NCBI RefSeq assembly: GCF_019649055.1
Contig: NW_026570275.1
Coordinates: 124,001-188,000, forward strand
Source of the DNA: Paramacrobiotus metropolitanus
Taxonomy: Eukaryota > Tardigrada > Eutardigrada > Parachela > Macrobiotidae
Direction: 5' to 3'
Length of the DNA stretch: 64,000 bases
Positions 32,090 to 44,169 of the stretch are shown here, piece by piece. Position 1 is the stretch's first letter. Each line of letters starts with the position of its first letter. The position numbers and the translations under genes are program-made. Below the pieces are notes generated by a model. That model did not search any database. It had not been told where the DNA came from and saw only the letters and a list, made by a program, of their open reading frames with translations.

Positions 32090-32552
32090 CATGTTGTGCC
32101 GCTGTATATTTCACCTGTGGTCAGTTACGCTTACACGCAAGGTCATTGCTTATAGTCACTCGTACGTGCCAACCTATGGTTGGTTACACTATGATCATGG
32201 ACCTATAGTCAACGGCGCGCAACAATCCATGGTCAGTCACATTAATACAGTTGATCATAGAATAAGGTTAGTCGCATGGAACAACCTATGGTCAGTCATG
32301 CAGTAAGTATGGTCATGGCCTATAATCGATCGCATGGCACAGCCTATGGTCAGTTACAGTAATACGTATGGTCACCAGCTATAGTCATTTGCCCGTCACA
32401 ATAGGGTAGACAGGGAGTGACCCTACTTAGCGCTATACAGAATCTAGTACTCCGTACTTAAAAATAAATTAAGATTCCGTACGTCTACCAATAAGGTGAC
32501 TGTAGGACAACGTATGGTCAGTGCCTGTTTGACCGTATGGTTATGCATTACG
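32090..32552 (-). repeat. Right subterminal GACCATA repeat array (minus orientation)
   Basis: CTATGGTCAGT units repeat here, the reverse complement of the left array. They end at the right inverted repeat. Bases 31850-32089 are AT-rich with no gene. Confidence 0.85.
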
Positions 32553-32641
32553 CGTATGGCTGCATTTTTTCAATCGTCACCCGCCTGCGCATGTCGGGGG
32601 GTGGGGGGGCGTCGTTCGCCAAAACAGCGCTCTCTTCATCA
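32553..32641 (-). repeat. Polinton right terminal inverted repeat
   Basis: Reverse complement of 2397-2485 with a single mismatch, including both homopolymer C/G tracts at equal length. Confidence 0.92.
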
Positions 32642-32647
32642 TATAAA
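32642..32647. repeat. 6-bp target site duplication, right copy (TATAAA)
   Basis: Matches 2391-2396. The sequence after it (TACTCGC, then CGCAAGTCG) continues the host intron and aligns with paralogue copy C at about 50453. Confidence 0.85.
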
Positions 32648-33229
32648 TACTCGCCTCGCAAGTCGTAGTAACCTCTCTGGCGTCGAATAGAACTGACCAT
32701 ACCATCACGTATTAAATACGAAGAATCTATTTCCTGTCTCGTTAACAAGAAGGTACAAATTCGTATAATCATTCAGTATACTGATTCATACAACACGATG
32801 AAATAGAACGTAACCAATTATCTGCACTATACTACCATACTACCAGGTATTAATTTTTTAACCTAAAATTTAATAGGCCGGAAGCGTGCAGCATAGCATA
32901 CGTTATTTAATACATCTAGTGGCACACTGTAACTCTGTGGCACATTTTAAGTCAAAAATACTACAGTAAACAATGATTTGTAGTCTTGTCAAAGCCCAAC
33001 TCTGCCGGTTTTTGCCGTGAATAAAAAAATATATGCCTGTTGTGATGCCCTGAATATATCTACATATTTACGATCGTAGTATATTCTAACTATCAATGAA
33101 ATTGCTGCTCATTTTGTAGCGAATCCCTTTGGGAAATATGATGCTTAATGATATTACAATCCATCACTTAAACACGTGTTCATCATAATATTACTGCACA
33201 TATGCAGAGTTACTACTGCTTACACTTAC

Positions 33230-33353
33230 TTTTGGAAATCAGGGTGATAACGGCATTGACAGCAGTAGCGGCCACATTGATCCGTCCAATAATCAGGAAT
33301 AATTTGGTTAGCGTAAATTTACCGAGAGAAAGCGAAGCTTTCGAGGCAGGCAT
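33230..33353 (-). CDS. Multi-pass membrane protein, copy A, exon 1
   Basis: ATG at 33353, donor GTAAGT after 33230. It encodes 41 codons plus one base, with membrane segment LFLIIGRINVAATAVNAVITLI. Length and phase equal exon 1 of the intact paralogue (40709-40832). It belongs with exon 2 at 1586-2295 across the mobile element. Confidence 0.75.
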
Positions 33354-35119
33354 ACAGGCAGTGACGGATATCACAATAAACGTCGAATGCTCGAGTAAAA
33401 CAACGGCAGACTCACAAAACTGTCTCGGCTGTGCAAATGCGCGTGTTGCGATCCGCAATCAAATCCGAGTGATCCTGCGCCGATTGTGTGTTGGTTGTCC
33501 AACGTGCTTATATATGACATCGAAAGGCGCTCGACTGTGTACACCGGTTGGTACCAGCACCGTGTTGTTCAAACAGTATTTACGCTTGTAAAAGTACAAT
33601 GCCGTGTAACTGTGCTCCGCTTCGATTATGAGTCACCCGAAATTAAAGTAGAGACACCATAAGCTGCCGGTGCTATTGACATCATTGTGACCATGGGCCA
33701 TTGGATGCGAGTTAAGGCATCGACAATTGCTTGAGTTAACGAGCGAGAATTTACTCGGGCATGATGTCATGCGACACGATCATATTACAAAAATGGCGGT
33801 GATGCGGTGTGATTATACCTTTGCATTGATGATTTACGAGCGCTTATGGAAATGTGTAAATGCCGACTATGCCGTTACAGTGAACTGTTATGACATCATC
33901 AGCAATGTTGCCCTGCACTCTTGCCGTGCTTGTCCTCTTGCAACTGAACTGCGCTACGCAATCAGTTGGCAAATAAATCACTAAATACATCTGAATAAAG
34001 AGCCAGAAAAAGAATTCCGGAACTTTTCGGTAATAATGCAGTGTGTTCTGTCGAAATCTGCCGTGCCAGATTAGGGCAGCTACATCAAATAAAACGAATA
34101 TCCATTTTGTACGCAATTTCTTTTTACTTCTTCACTTCACCAGTCACTACTGTACTAGTGCAACGCTGTATGGCAATTTCAGAAAGGTTGAAAATTTCAA
34201 TCTTTTGATACGTTAATGAGTAGCCAGGCGCTTATTAATTAAGGCGGCAGGGTGGTTGTTCTTTCTAGGGCGCGTATAAAATTAAATATAGGGACGTATA
34301 GACTTTTAGACTTTTACCGTATCGACGAAGGTTAGCAGCTCAAACAGTTTTTATAAAACATTCATACATATTTATTTGTTGTCGAGTGAGTTACAGAAGA
34401 CCAACCAGTCTTTGAGCAAACTACGATTATCCTATCGTGCCTATTCTTTTGGTAATGGTATTTATTTTTTGTGAACTGGTCTAGAAAATGTTGATTGTAA
34501 TCAGTTTGGTGGTTTTGTTCAGTTCAAATGCAGGTTAGCACAGGGCCCTTCTCACAATTAATTTGAGGTTGGACTGTGTCAACAGACCAATTTATTTTAC
34601 TTGTAATAGTAATTATTGGTAGTATTTGTTATTTATTTTCCTTGTAATTTTGTTTGTACTTTAATAGTATGCAGTCATCTAATTTTTATTTGTTGACACT
34701 ATTAATAGAAGAATTCTCCGCATAGCACGTAACTGTGACATGAGACTAGATTTTTCCGCGTTGTAGAAATAGAGATTTTTTTAAACTTACACAAAGCTCT
34801 ATCATTCAAACCGCATTGGCCGGCTGTAAAACTATTGGAAAGTAATTAGTAAAATTAGGCAAGCTATACAAAGCAAGTTTTCTGACCAACCACAGGTTCT
34901 AACAGCTAAACTTCAAAATTACGCAGGCTGTTACGGTCTTTATTGACTCAAATTATTAATTTTATTTTATTTGACTGTCACTTCATAAGAGTGGCCTTGG
35001 GAAAGAGTAAACGGAGTTTCTACATAGCTTGCAGTCACCAGACTTCGCCAAACCAAAAAGGACTTAGAATCAGATTTAAATACAGTATATAAAAGGTATA
35101 CGAGTATATTTGGTGTAGC
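33354..35119. other. Duplicated upstream region then AT-rich spacer
   Basis: 33354-33990 resembles 40833-41470 and 51813-52060, the shared 5-prime flank of the three membrane-protein copies. From 34000 to 35119 I see no gene. Confidence 0.55.
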
Positions 35120-36208
35120 TCAACGAGTAACCACAGCCACCTTGCCCTCGGCTGCCCATTTCTGTTGTAGTGATTCCGGTGCCTCGGGCGGTGGCGGTCG
35201 CGGCAGGCGGAAGTACACCTTCACCGCGTCGTAGATGAACCACTGCAGTGCCGTTAGGGTACCGATCATGACAATCCGCGGCTCCAGACCCTTCCAGACC
35301 CCGGCCCATCCCAGACTCCTTGCGATATCCGTGGCGGTGCTTCCCTTCTGTTGGTTTAGCTTAGACACCACCGTGTCGGCCGGATGCGAGACAATGGCAC
35401 AGAAGATCCCCGCGATATAACCCGCCGCGAACGTCACCGTCAGCTGCTCGCTTTTAGTGCACTGTGATCTTGGCTTGGGTACGACGTACTTGTACAATAA
35501 TTCCACGGTACGCTCAAAGCAGGCAAACTTCATCATGGTATACGGCAACTGCCGCATCCACAGGGGACCCAATCCTTTATAGAACCCTCGGAGTCCTTCT
35601 TCCCGAAGGATTCTGGGAGCGCCATCTCGCAGTGTCGTAGACCATCCAGGTTGTGTCTGGATGCGCACTTTAACCGCTTCCATGGGAGCTAAAGCGATAT
35701 CCGCAAAGAACTCCGCCGACGCCGATGCGGCGAGGTATAACGCCGTACGATATTGGTACGTCGCTTCCTCGCCCAGCAGGTTGCTGTAGTACACCTTGAA
35801 GACTTCGTATAATCCGTATTTGCATAGTCCCTGAGCAGAGTACCCGATGAGTGTCGGCGCCCATCCCCGCGCCAAACCTCGCACACCGTCTTCTTTAACC
35901 GTCACGGAGAAGCCGGAGAAAATTCCCGAATATTTTCCCGGGTCGACTTGAATGCGGCACTTGACGACATCCAATGGAACCATGGCTCTGTGCGTTAGAC
36001 CACAGGCTAACGTACCACCGAGGCCGCATAAGGCGTAGAATTCGGGTGTGGCGAATTCTACTTCGGAGTCCGCTTTTCCATGGCTTGGCGTCGTACTAAA
36101 AATTCTGGCTTGATGATCTTCACAACGAGCGAATTTATTGCAGATCAAGAAATTTCCGTTCCCAGCGTGATGTCCAGCAGCACGGCGCTGCGTTAGTAAA
36201 TCCATCAT
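35120..36208 (-). CDS. SLC25A3: Mitochondrial phosphate carrier protein
   Basis: ATG at 36208 (MMDLLTQRR); the frame opens further upstream without an ATG. A mitochondrial presequence-like N-terminus leads into three carrier repeats with signatures PLDVVKCRIQ, PMEAVKVRIQ and PADTVVSKLN. FYALCGLGGTLACG and PLWMRQLPYTMMKFACFE are typical of phosphate carriers. It imports phosphate with protons into the matrix. About 362 residues, full length for the family. The gene is intronless, so it may be a retrocopy, though the frame is intact. Confidence 0.95.
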   Translation of the reverse strand: MMDLLTQRRAAGHHAGNGNFLICNKFARCEDHQARIFSTTPSHGKADSEVEFATPEFYALCGLGGTLACGLTHRAMVPLDVVKCRIQVDPGKYSGIFSGFSVTVKEDGVRGLARGWAPTLIGYSAQGLCKYGLYEVFKVYYSNLLGEEATYQYRTALYLAASASAEFFADIALAPMEAVKVRIQTQPGWSTTLRDGAPRILREEGLRGFYKGLGPLWMRQLPYTMMKFACFERTVELLYKYVVPKPRSQCTKSEQLTVTFAAGYIAGIFCAIVSHPADTVVSKLNQQKGSTATDIARSLGWAGVWKGLEPRIVMIGTLTALQWFIYDAVKVYFRLPRPPPPEAPESLQQKWAAEGKVAVVTR

Positions 36209-37844
36209 TCCTGATTTATTACACAGAGGTTTTACTTGCTGTAGTCCTTCTATAATCGCGTTTAGACTGTGCAAATAATACTACGTTTGCAGATTGCAGA
36301 TAAAGTAACTGTAGTCGGCGTGCTAATGGGCAGTGATGCAATTACTCATTTTCCCTACCGACATCATAATTGCTGTATATCTCATTTGGCAAATCTGTTG
36401 TCCATATAGAAAGAGAGCAGATATGAAAACGATTAGCAATATTAGTCACGACTCACGCGTAAGCTCGCAAAAACAGTCCATGTTCATCTCGATGAATACG
36501 ACCGACATACGTATACATAAAACTAAGTAATCTCGCAAAACATTAAGCTTCTGGCTCGTGCTATAGGAAAAGGGTACTAAAGAATATTAACTCCTTGTTG
36601 TTAAAACATATATTTACGTTGCACCAAGTGAAATGACGCTTGCACTTAAAGCAAAACAATCACTGGTGTACACTGTACAGTCACTTCTCACAGGACGTTA
36701 GTTACAGCTATACACTGTATTTGTTGCTGCAAATACCCTATTAGGAGCAAGCACGCAGTAATCAATAAGTTTGCATCAGCCGCGCTGATGTCAGCGCACT
36801 CTAGCGGGAAGAAATTGCTTTATGTCGTGATTGTGTGCAATAGCGCACACTTGGATCTGCGCCTTCTACTGCTTAGGACAAAATGGTCGCATACCCAACA
36901 TCTCCACATTCAGTACGAATGCAGCGCAGTGCACTGTACGACTGAGTTCAAAATATCCGTTTCGTACAAGTGCACTGCACCGCTTGCGTACAGAATGCTG
37001 GGTATGGGGCTATGCGACCATTTAGTCCTACATTGTATGTTACATGTTACACCATGGTAGTACTAAATAAATCTCTTTAGTACCGCCATGGTTACACGTA
37101 TCCATACCTGTAGGCCCTGCACGCGTATGCTCCAGGTTTTTTTCGCTGCGGAAAATTTGTGCAACATTAATCAACGCTTTTAGTTTATGACTTCATGCAC
37201 AAAGGAGTAGATAAAATTGAGCTGTCCCCGCATCTGTACCGAAAAAATATTCAGAAAGATTCTGTACTGTATCAGAGAAAGTACAGGACACATCGGAAGA
37301 AAACTACGGCAGCTTGACGTCTCGAAAAATATCCGTCTTCGCCGAATACTCCGCCGCCGTAATCCGCCTTTGGTTATCATCGAAAGTGTTTCCACTATAT
37401 TTGTGACCTTTAGTTAGTTTGCTAAGCAGCTAACAGCTGAACGTATTATAAGTTTTATTGCAATCGTTTTTGTCTCCGTTATGACAATAATTTCCAATCT
37501 GCATACAGAGGTAAAGCAGAAGGGCAGCAAAGGGCAGAAGCAAAGCGGAAAAGCACAAACGGGAAGACCAAAATAATCGTGATTGAGACCTACGCGGCTT
37601 TTGCTAAACACAACTGCATAACATAAAACAACATATAACATAATGTTATAACAATATCAAGAAAATTATCAAAACTTAACCTTTCTTTGTTTAATTTTGT
37701 GCACCAGTATCTTCATAACGTGGCATTTGAACATGTACAGTCTGTGGAACAAGTAAACTGCCCGCTAGTTGATCATAGTTATCGTACAATTACAATACAG
37801 CCACTGAAAGCGTTTGGAATCAAGTAAGGTGCCACCAGCTTACG
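36209..37844. other. Intergenic region with long hairpins
   Basis: No gene recognised. It contains the 157-base inverted repeat listed separately, a shorter hairpin at about 37043-37097 and a dispersed repeat at 37190-37440 that recurs at 41740-41815 plus 44170-44280 and at 52110-52260. Confidence 0.55.
36874..37030. repeat. Long imperfect hairpin
   Basis: Arms of about 70 bases beginning AGGACAAAATGGTCGCATA and ending TATGCGACCATTTAGTCCT pair across a small loop near 36957. It could be a MITE or a hairpin RNA precursor. Confidence 0.75.
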
Positions 37845-40832
37845 CTAAAAATTAATCAAGTAGTACAAGATGAACATCATGTACAGGGCAAGTGCTCCCT
37901 TGTAAGCATGAATCACAACGATCGGCGGCCCGGTTTCGGCTGAACATTCGGCGCACTTTTCAACAGCAGAACCTAGTTCCGTTGAAGGACGGTTATCCAG
38001 CGTTTTACCCTTCTCCTCATCCGAATCGGCCGCAATTTTGTTGGATTCTTCCCTAAAGGAAGCCCAACGAGTCCAGAGCACACCGCCAACAATGGATTGG
38101 AACAGGAAAAGCAAACCAATCAATCCAAAGAAAACCAGAATAACAGGGCGCATAGACGCTCCCCACGATTGCTCCGCTTTTGCCACGGTGTCCCGAAATG
38201 CGTTGAATGTCCCTTCGAAACCATTCCACGCGGCTTCGATTTGGTTATATTCTTCCGAAGTCAGATGAGCCCGTGTTTCGTTCCCCAAGAGGTCATTCCG
38301 GGTTTTCGTCATGATGGCAGTCATTTGCAGGGTGGACTCGAAAAGGGAGCGCTGATTTCCGAGTGGGACCATGATCGTGATGGTCCGCAGCACCAGCAGC
38401 AGACCAATGCTGGAAAGCAGTGCCAATAGGCAACGTATCACTAGCAAGTCTGTACCATCCATGTGATTGTAGCATTTCCGGCTGCGAAAAGGTAATTTCA
38501 ACTGGAAATGAACAGCGAGGACGAGCAGAGCGACAGACAGGGACGCAGAGATGGGTGTTCCGGCGAATGCCAGGGCGGACGGGCCATGAACTGCAATGTG
38601 CCATAGATATATTACGCGGATGACCTTTTTAACCAAGGAATATTACCAATTATCTATACTGTATTATCCAAATATCTGACACTCAAGATCCAGCTCTGAT
38701 CAAAATTTACAAGGCTGCAAACGTCTTATATTTGTCAATGGCACACTGTATGTGTGGCCCATTTTAGCCAGCGCACATTTTCCGGGCGTAAAATTCAGAA
38801 AAACCTTATATTTTTCAGAAAGATAGTGCACACACAGGAAATGATTAAAGAATTAATGTCAATGCAAACCAAAATTTACCGAATTTTTCTGGTGAATGCA
38901 ATGGGATCACTATACTTGAAATCATTTTTAAAGGTTCCTTATATGAGCACTATCTTTCTGTAAAATATGATATTATTTTTCTGACGTTACACCGAGAAAA
39001 TGTAACCTGGTTAGTCAAAATACGACAATAATAATGATTCCGCGTTCTTGTCAAACGCACCTTGCCGTTTTTTCTGTCGTGCAACGATTTAGTTGAAAAA
39101 GGAAAAGATATATGCTTGTTTGGTAGTTTGGTTTTGAATCAATGGGAAATACATATAATGTTTACTGTATCTTTGGAAAATATCATTGTCGTAATGAGTA
39201 GATAATAATAATTATTTTACATTGGTTAATGTAATGGAAACATAATATATTACAAGTATCGGTCGCGCTAGCGCGCGCGCGACCAGTGGTGTTCGAGGTG
39301 TGGAATAATTAAAAAAATACAAAATATACTTCGTACAGCAATAAAAATGATTTTGAGAAATATTTCAAATATGAAACCCCAGCTAGTCCAGCTGCGAAAA
39401 TATTTTAACATGTAGAAATGCGGACAGTTTTCGAGCTCTCCGGTTAAAGTCGACCAGTGTTATAAAAACTGCGAAAACCTCCGCAATTTTTCTTTTTGTT
39501 TGCATTTTTCACGGTTCTTTTTCACGTTTTTAATGTAACTTTATATTGCCGATCTAAAGAAATAAAAACTTGATTTTTTTTGTACGACTGATAATATTTA
39601 AACGGTGATTGAATGAATGAAGTGGGATTATTTACACGATGCCCACGAAAACCATTCAGCCGATATTTTAGCGCAGATTAATGGAAACTTGTGAGAAACA
39701 ATTAACGGTTGCCCAAGGTGACCTGGGAGGCTGCATCTTTAGCTACTAATTATAAGATTTTCAGCCATTCAGTCAAGCTCTTGAGTATTTATAAAAATAA
39801 AATAAATACATATTTATAAGATTTTGAGGTTAGTGAATACCCAAGCTACCGCCAATATTACAGAGCCGCTCTGTGAGTGGATACGGTAAACGGGCCGCGG
39901 GCTGGTTTTTAGATATTTAGAAATTACATATAAATTAGACAAATTTAGACCGTGAGATATTGAGGTACTCAGTTTTCTAGATATTTTTAAATTTCGAAAC
40001 TTTGGAGGCTCAAAAGATCAGGGGTAACGGCCCCGCTGCGCGGGGCCGAGTCGAGATATTTAGAAATTCTTAAAATGTAAAAGCTTTTGAGCCGATTTTC
40101 GAAAAATTTATAGTTATTTTGAGGCATTCAAACAAATTTAAAAACATCTTAAAGGTTTCAAGAATGAAAAAAAGATAATAAGTTTGATGGGATTGACAAT
40201 TTTAAATAACTATAGCTTAGGTTGCTTAGTTGCGAAACTTGTATTTGCTCATTCGAGACGTTTCTAGAATTTACTGGAAATTTCTATGAACTTTAAAAGC
40301 TAAGTACCGAAAGTTTGAAAGGGTTTTTGAAAACGTTCCGGAAACCAAATTTTTTTTCGAAGCTGCAGGTACGAAGCTTTAGAAGACGCTGGATTTTATA
40401 AAATAATCAAAAGCTTCACATATGGAATCTCGAATTAGGAGATAATTTCCAAAACTAACAACCTTTAAGTACTAACAATTTTTAAGTACTACAGCTCCTA
40501 AAAATTTTTTTAGACCTTCTCCAAAACTTGTGATTTTTTTAAAGATAAAGGTAGGAACGTTTGCGCGATGCTCTATTTTATAAAATTATCAACTTATTGA
40601 AAAAATCGATCTTGATTTAGGAGATAATTTCCAAAAAATAAGGACGTAAGGATATAAGAATCTATTGGTATGACTATTACAGACATAACACATGAAGAGT
40701 TTACTTACGTTGACAAATCAATGTGATGACAGCATTGACAGCAGTAGCGGCCACGCCGATCCCTCCAATAATCAGGAATAATTTGGCTATCGGAAATTTA
40801 TCGAAGGAACGCGGCGCTTTCGAGGCAGTCAT
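37845..40832 (-). CDS. Multi-pass membrane protein, copy B (apparently intact)
   Basis: Exon 1 40832-40709 (ATG, membrane segment LFLIIGGIGVAATAVNAVITLI, donor GTAAGT) and exon 2 38590-37845 (acceptor GCACATTGCAG) join in phase 1. The roughly 290-residue product has about five hydrophobic segments, including LLALLSSIGLLLVLRTI and VILVFFGLIGLLFLFQSI, and a conserved C-terminal AYKGALALYMMFILYYL. The 2.1-kb intron holds AT-rich repeats and no other gene. Family and role are unknown; the paralogues at 1586/33353 and near 51800 show lineage-specific expansion. Confidence 0.78.
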
Positions 40833-41949
40833 CCTGGTAGAGACTTTCAATGTTACAATATAAGTCAATGCTCAAAGAAAAAAATGGCAAATCTACGATA
40901 TTACAGCAGCTGTGCAAGTGCAAGCGTGCGTTTTATGATCAGCCACAGAGTGCTGCTGTTCGGGGTCCGCCGTGCTTATATGAGATGACATTGAGCGGCA
41001 CTCAACATTGTGTAGATAAACCGATTGGTACCACCACCACGAGTTCGTTTTTCGGTCTACACTCTACAATATCTGCGCTTTTAAAAGCGCAACGCCCGAA
41101 CGCTAGCTCCGCTGCGGCTATGAGTCGTCGGAAATTAGAGTAGAGATACGATGTTCTGCTGGTATCACTGACATCAGTGTGGTCCTAAATTTAGTCCTGG
41201 ATGCGAGTTAAAGAGAGACACCAGCACTTGCTTGGTTTCAAGAGAGAAAATTTATTTGTGCGTGATGTCATGCGACCAACAGTTTGTTTGCAGACGCGGT
41301 GCGATTATAAGTTATAACTTGGTTATTCACGAGCGCATTAATTTTACGAAAGATGTAAAGGCTACAACCGTTACAGTAGTGAACTGTTATGACATCGTCA
41401 GCAAAGATTCGACGCAATCTTTTCGTGGTTTTGTACCGAGTTAGGTCTGGCATCGCATACTAACAAATACTTCACTGTTAAGACATTACTAAATAATTAC
41501 TAAATATACATTTCGCCAGCGCAAGATTTACACTAATTAAAATGATTAAATTTTAAACATTATAAAAACATCCAAAACCGTTAGTCGTGCTCTTAGGACG
41601 TGTGTTAAGTATACCCAAAACAGCTTCGAGTGTTTCAACTGCCAAAAAATAAAGGGCCCGAGTGTTTCAACTGCCAGAAAATAAAACAGATAGACCGTAA
41701 TGCTATAGTACTGTACTAGTAGTACTGAGTGTATATGACTTTATACACAAAGCGGAAGATAAAAACTGAACTGACCCGCACCCGTACAGAAAAAGTGATC
41801 GGAAAAATTATGCGCGTCAGTTCACTTCGGCCGCGTTACATTTCGGCCGCACATGATCACTTCGGCCAACATTCATTTCGGCCGAGGCTCACTTCGGCCG
41901 GCACTCACTTCGGCCGCCGCTCATTTCGGCTTTGGTACATTTCGGCCGT

Positions 41950-42420
41950 TTTCTTAGGTTTCTTAGGTTTCTTAGGTTCATAGGTTTCTTAGGTTTTCTT
42001 AGGTTTCTTAGGTTTCTTAGGTTTTCTTAGGTATTCTTAGGTTTGTTAGGTTCTTAGGTTTCTTAGGTTTTCTTAGGTTTCTTAGGTTTCTTAGGTTTCT
42101 TAGGTTTCTTAGGTTTCTTAGGTTTCTTAGGTTTCTTAGGTATTCTTAGGTATTCTTAGGTATTCTTAGGTTTCTTAGGTATTCTTAGGTTTGTTAGGTT
42201 TGTCAGGTTTGTTATTTTTTTAGGTATTTTAGGTTTTCTTAGATATTTTTAGATATTCTTAGGTTTCTTAGGTATTCTCAGATTTCTAGGTTTCTTAGGT
42301 TTCTTAGGCTTCTTCTGAGTTATTTTTTATTCTGTATCTAGGTTTCGTAGGTCATTCCTATTTTTTCTTAGGTTTCTTGGATTTGTTTGTGTGGGTTTTC
42401 TTGGGTTTCTTAGCCTTCGC
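41950..42420 (+). repeat. Minisatellite of TTTCTTAGG units
   Basis: About 450 bases of 9-base TTTCTTAGG units with TATTCTTAGG variants. It includes TTAGG but is not a (TTAGG)n telomere array. Confidence 0.9.
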
Positions 42421-42472
42421 CCTCGTGACGGTTGCCTTCAGGCATTCGTCCATGTTTTCTCCGTCTTCTTAA

Positions 42473-43340
42473 GGGGATCCCTATGAGATGAAAGTGGGTC
42501 TGGGAAAACATGAATAGGTTAAAAACAACTGAAAGATCATTGTTGCCATTGTTCTGACTGCATGCGCAAAGGGTTTGGCTACACAATGGTATGCTGCGAT
42601 CTTGTCTGCGCTCTCTCTAGACAGAGCTATTCAAGAAACAAAGGAAAAACTTTGAATTCAACAGTCGAATGAGAAAGTTTTCCCAGATTAGATGTGATAC
42701 ACATCACTGGATGTGTTTTAGCCTAGAAAGCTTATATTCTTCAACATGCTAATAAAAAATGTGCTAGTTTACAAAAAAATCGAGAAAAACACTTGTTGAA
42801 AAGTGTTTTTTTAAAGTTTATTCAAACATGCTTTATTGGACTATGACAGTGTCTCGGTATATAAGCTTTCTAGAAAATAGCACACCGTCTGATACCGACT
42901 TTGAAAATATAGCAGGTTTCACAATGGAGTTATCGATTTTTAAAGCCATTTAACAAGTTTATGGAAAACAGCAGCTGAATGAAAGGCTTGCTGACTGGCC
43001 GGCAGCAATGTGTGCCAGAGCCGGCTACCCATGCCCGCGTTTTGCAAGATAGAGATCAGACAGAGCATAGCTTGAGAGGGAAGAATGAGCTTAGCTCCGG
43101 CCACAGGACAGCTTTGAGCTGTCCAGGTCTATGTGCCATGCGGCTGGCCATGGCTAGCCGATAACATCACTGCATTTACTTCGCCTCTGCTGACCCGCTC
43201 TAGTTTTTTTATTAATAACTTATGATCGCAGTACAATATAACCCATCGAGACATACTATTTGAAAGCCCGAAAAATTTCCTACAACCTGATGTTAATATT
43301 GATAACACATTTATATGAAATTCATCTCATAGCGATCCCC
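42473..43340. mobile_element. TTAA-flanked MITE (868 bp)
   Basis: Terminal inverted repeats GGGGATC(C/G)CTATGAGATGAA are flanked by TTAA at 42469-42472 and 43341-43344. TTAA targeting is typical of piggyBac-type elements, though the ends start GGGG rather than CCC. No transposase frame is seen. Confidence 0.72.
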
Positions 43341-44169
43341 TTAAGGTAATGCGGATCATTTGTCGTTTTAATATTTTTTGGAAGGTTTCGCCTTGTGTCT
43401 GCAATATTGGGTTGTGTATTAATGCTGGCGATAAAGATTTCTCAATTTTGTTTAATTTTTAAAAGTTGCACGATGGGATGGCAAATTTTTAATGCAAGGC
43501 CATTTTTTAACCCTTTTTAGGATTTAAGTTTCCGACAAATTTTATATCGAAAGTAACGTTTTCTCTTAAATCTATCCAAAATTGGCTACGGCCGAAATGT
43601 ATTGTGGCCGAAGTGATCGGCGGCCGAACTGAGTGACGGCCGAAGTGATTGGCGGCCGAAGTGAATGGCGGCCGAAAAACTTTGGCCGAAATGAACGCGG
43701 CCGAAATGAAAACGGCCGAAGTGATCGGTAGCCAAAATTATGTACTGTTGGGCCAGTCGCCATGGCAACCTACGAGTAGGCAGCCAGCGACAGTCCCGCT
43801 TCCGGTGTGCTGACTTACACCGAGTCGCACTCGCCGTCGAACGCCAGATCGACCTCGACTCAGGCAGCTTTCCGCCCAGCCTTACGTCTCGGTCAATCAT
43901 CGGCCTCGACGTAGGCGGAGCCACGCCCCGGCTTTACATCTCGGCCAATCAGCGTTCGTTCGCTCGTGTTGGATCTGCCCAGTGCCGCATTAGGCATTTT
44001 CCCATGTTACGGCTCGATATGCCGTTCATTCTTATTCACTAGCTGATCATTCACTGTACTTTCACGACACCGCTCACATCGAGCCTTTGTGTTTTGGTTC
44101 TCTGTACTTTATTGCTATCCACAATAAAGCCTTTCCTCACTATCGTGAGCCTTTGTTCGCCTGCTGTCA

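Larger units (their letters stand above)
2397..32641. mobile_element. 30.2-kb Polinton/Maverick (adintovirus-like) element with cargo genes
   Basis: The two ends are 89-bp inverted repeats (2397-2485 and 32553-32641, one mismatch) flanked by TATAAA duplications. Between them lie protein-primed DNA polymerase B, a DDE integrase, packaging ATPase, and hexon-like and penton-like capsid genes, the diagnostic Polinton set. At 30.2 kb it is larger than the usual 15-20 kb. The extra length is an 11-kb left arm with JmjC, Kazal and LRR-type genes plus nucleotide-metabolism and host-interaction genes. The GACCATA repeat occurs through cargo and core alike. A paralogue of the host intron (50440-50500) resembles the unoccupied site. 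Nearly identical ends suggest recent insertion; the polymerase frame break and decayed Kazal gene suggest some ageing. Confidence 0.93.

Noticed and set aside
41950-42420. Internal telomere (TTAGG)n
   Set aside because: The period is nine (TTTCTTAGG) with variants; TTAGG is only part of the unit.
43746-44169. Full LTR retrotransposon
   Set aside because: Only one TG...CA segment with AATAAA is seen, with no second LTR, gag or pol and no convincing 5-bp duplication; at most a solo LTR.
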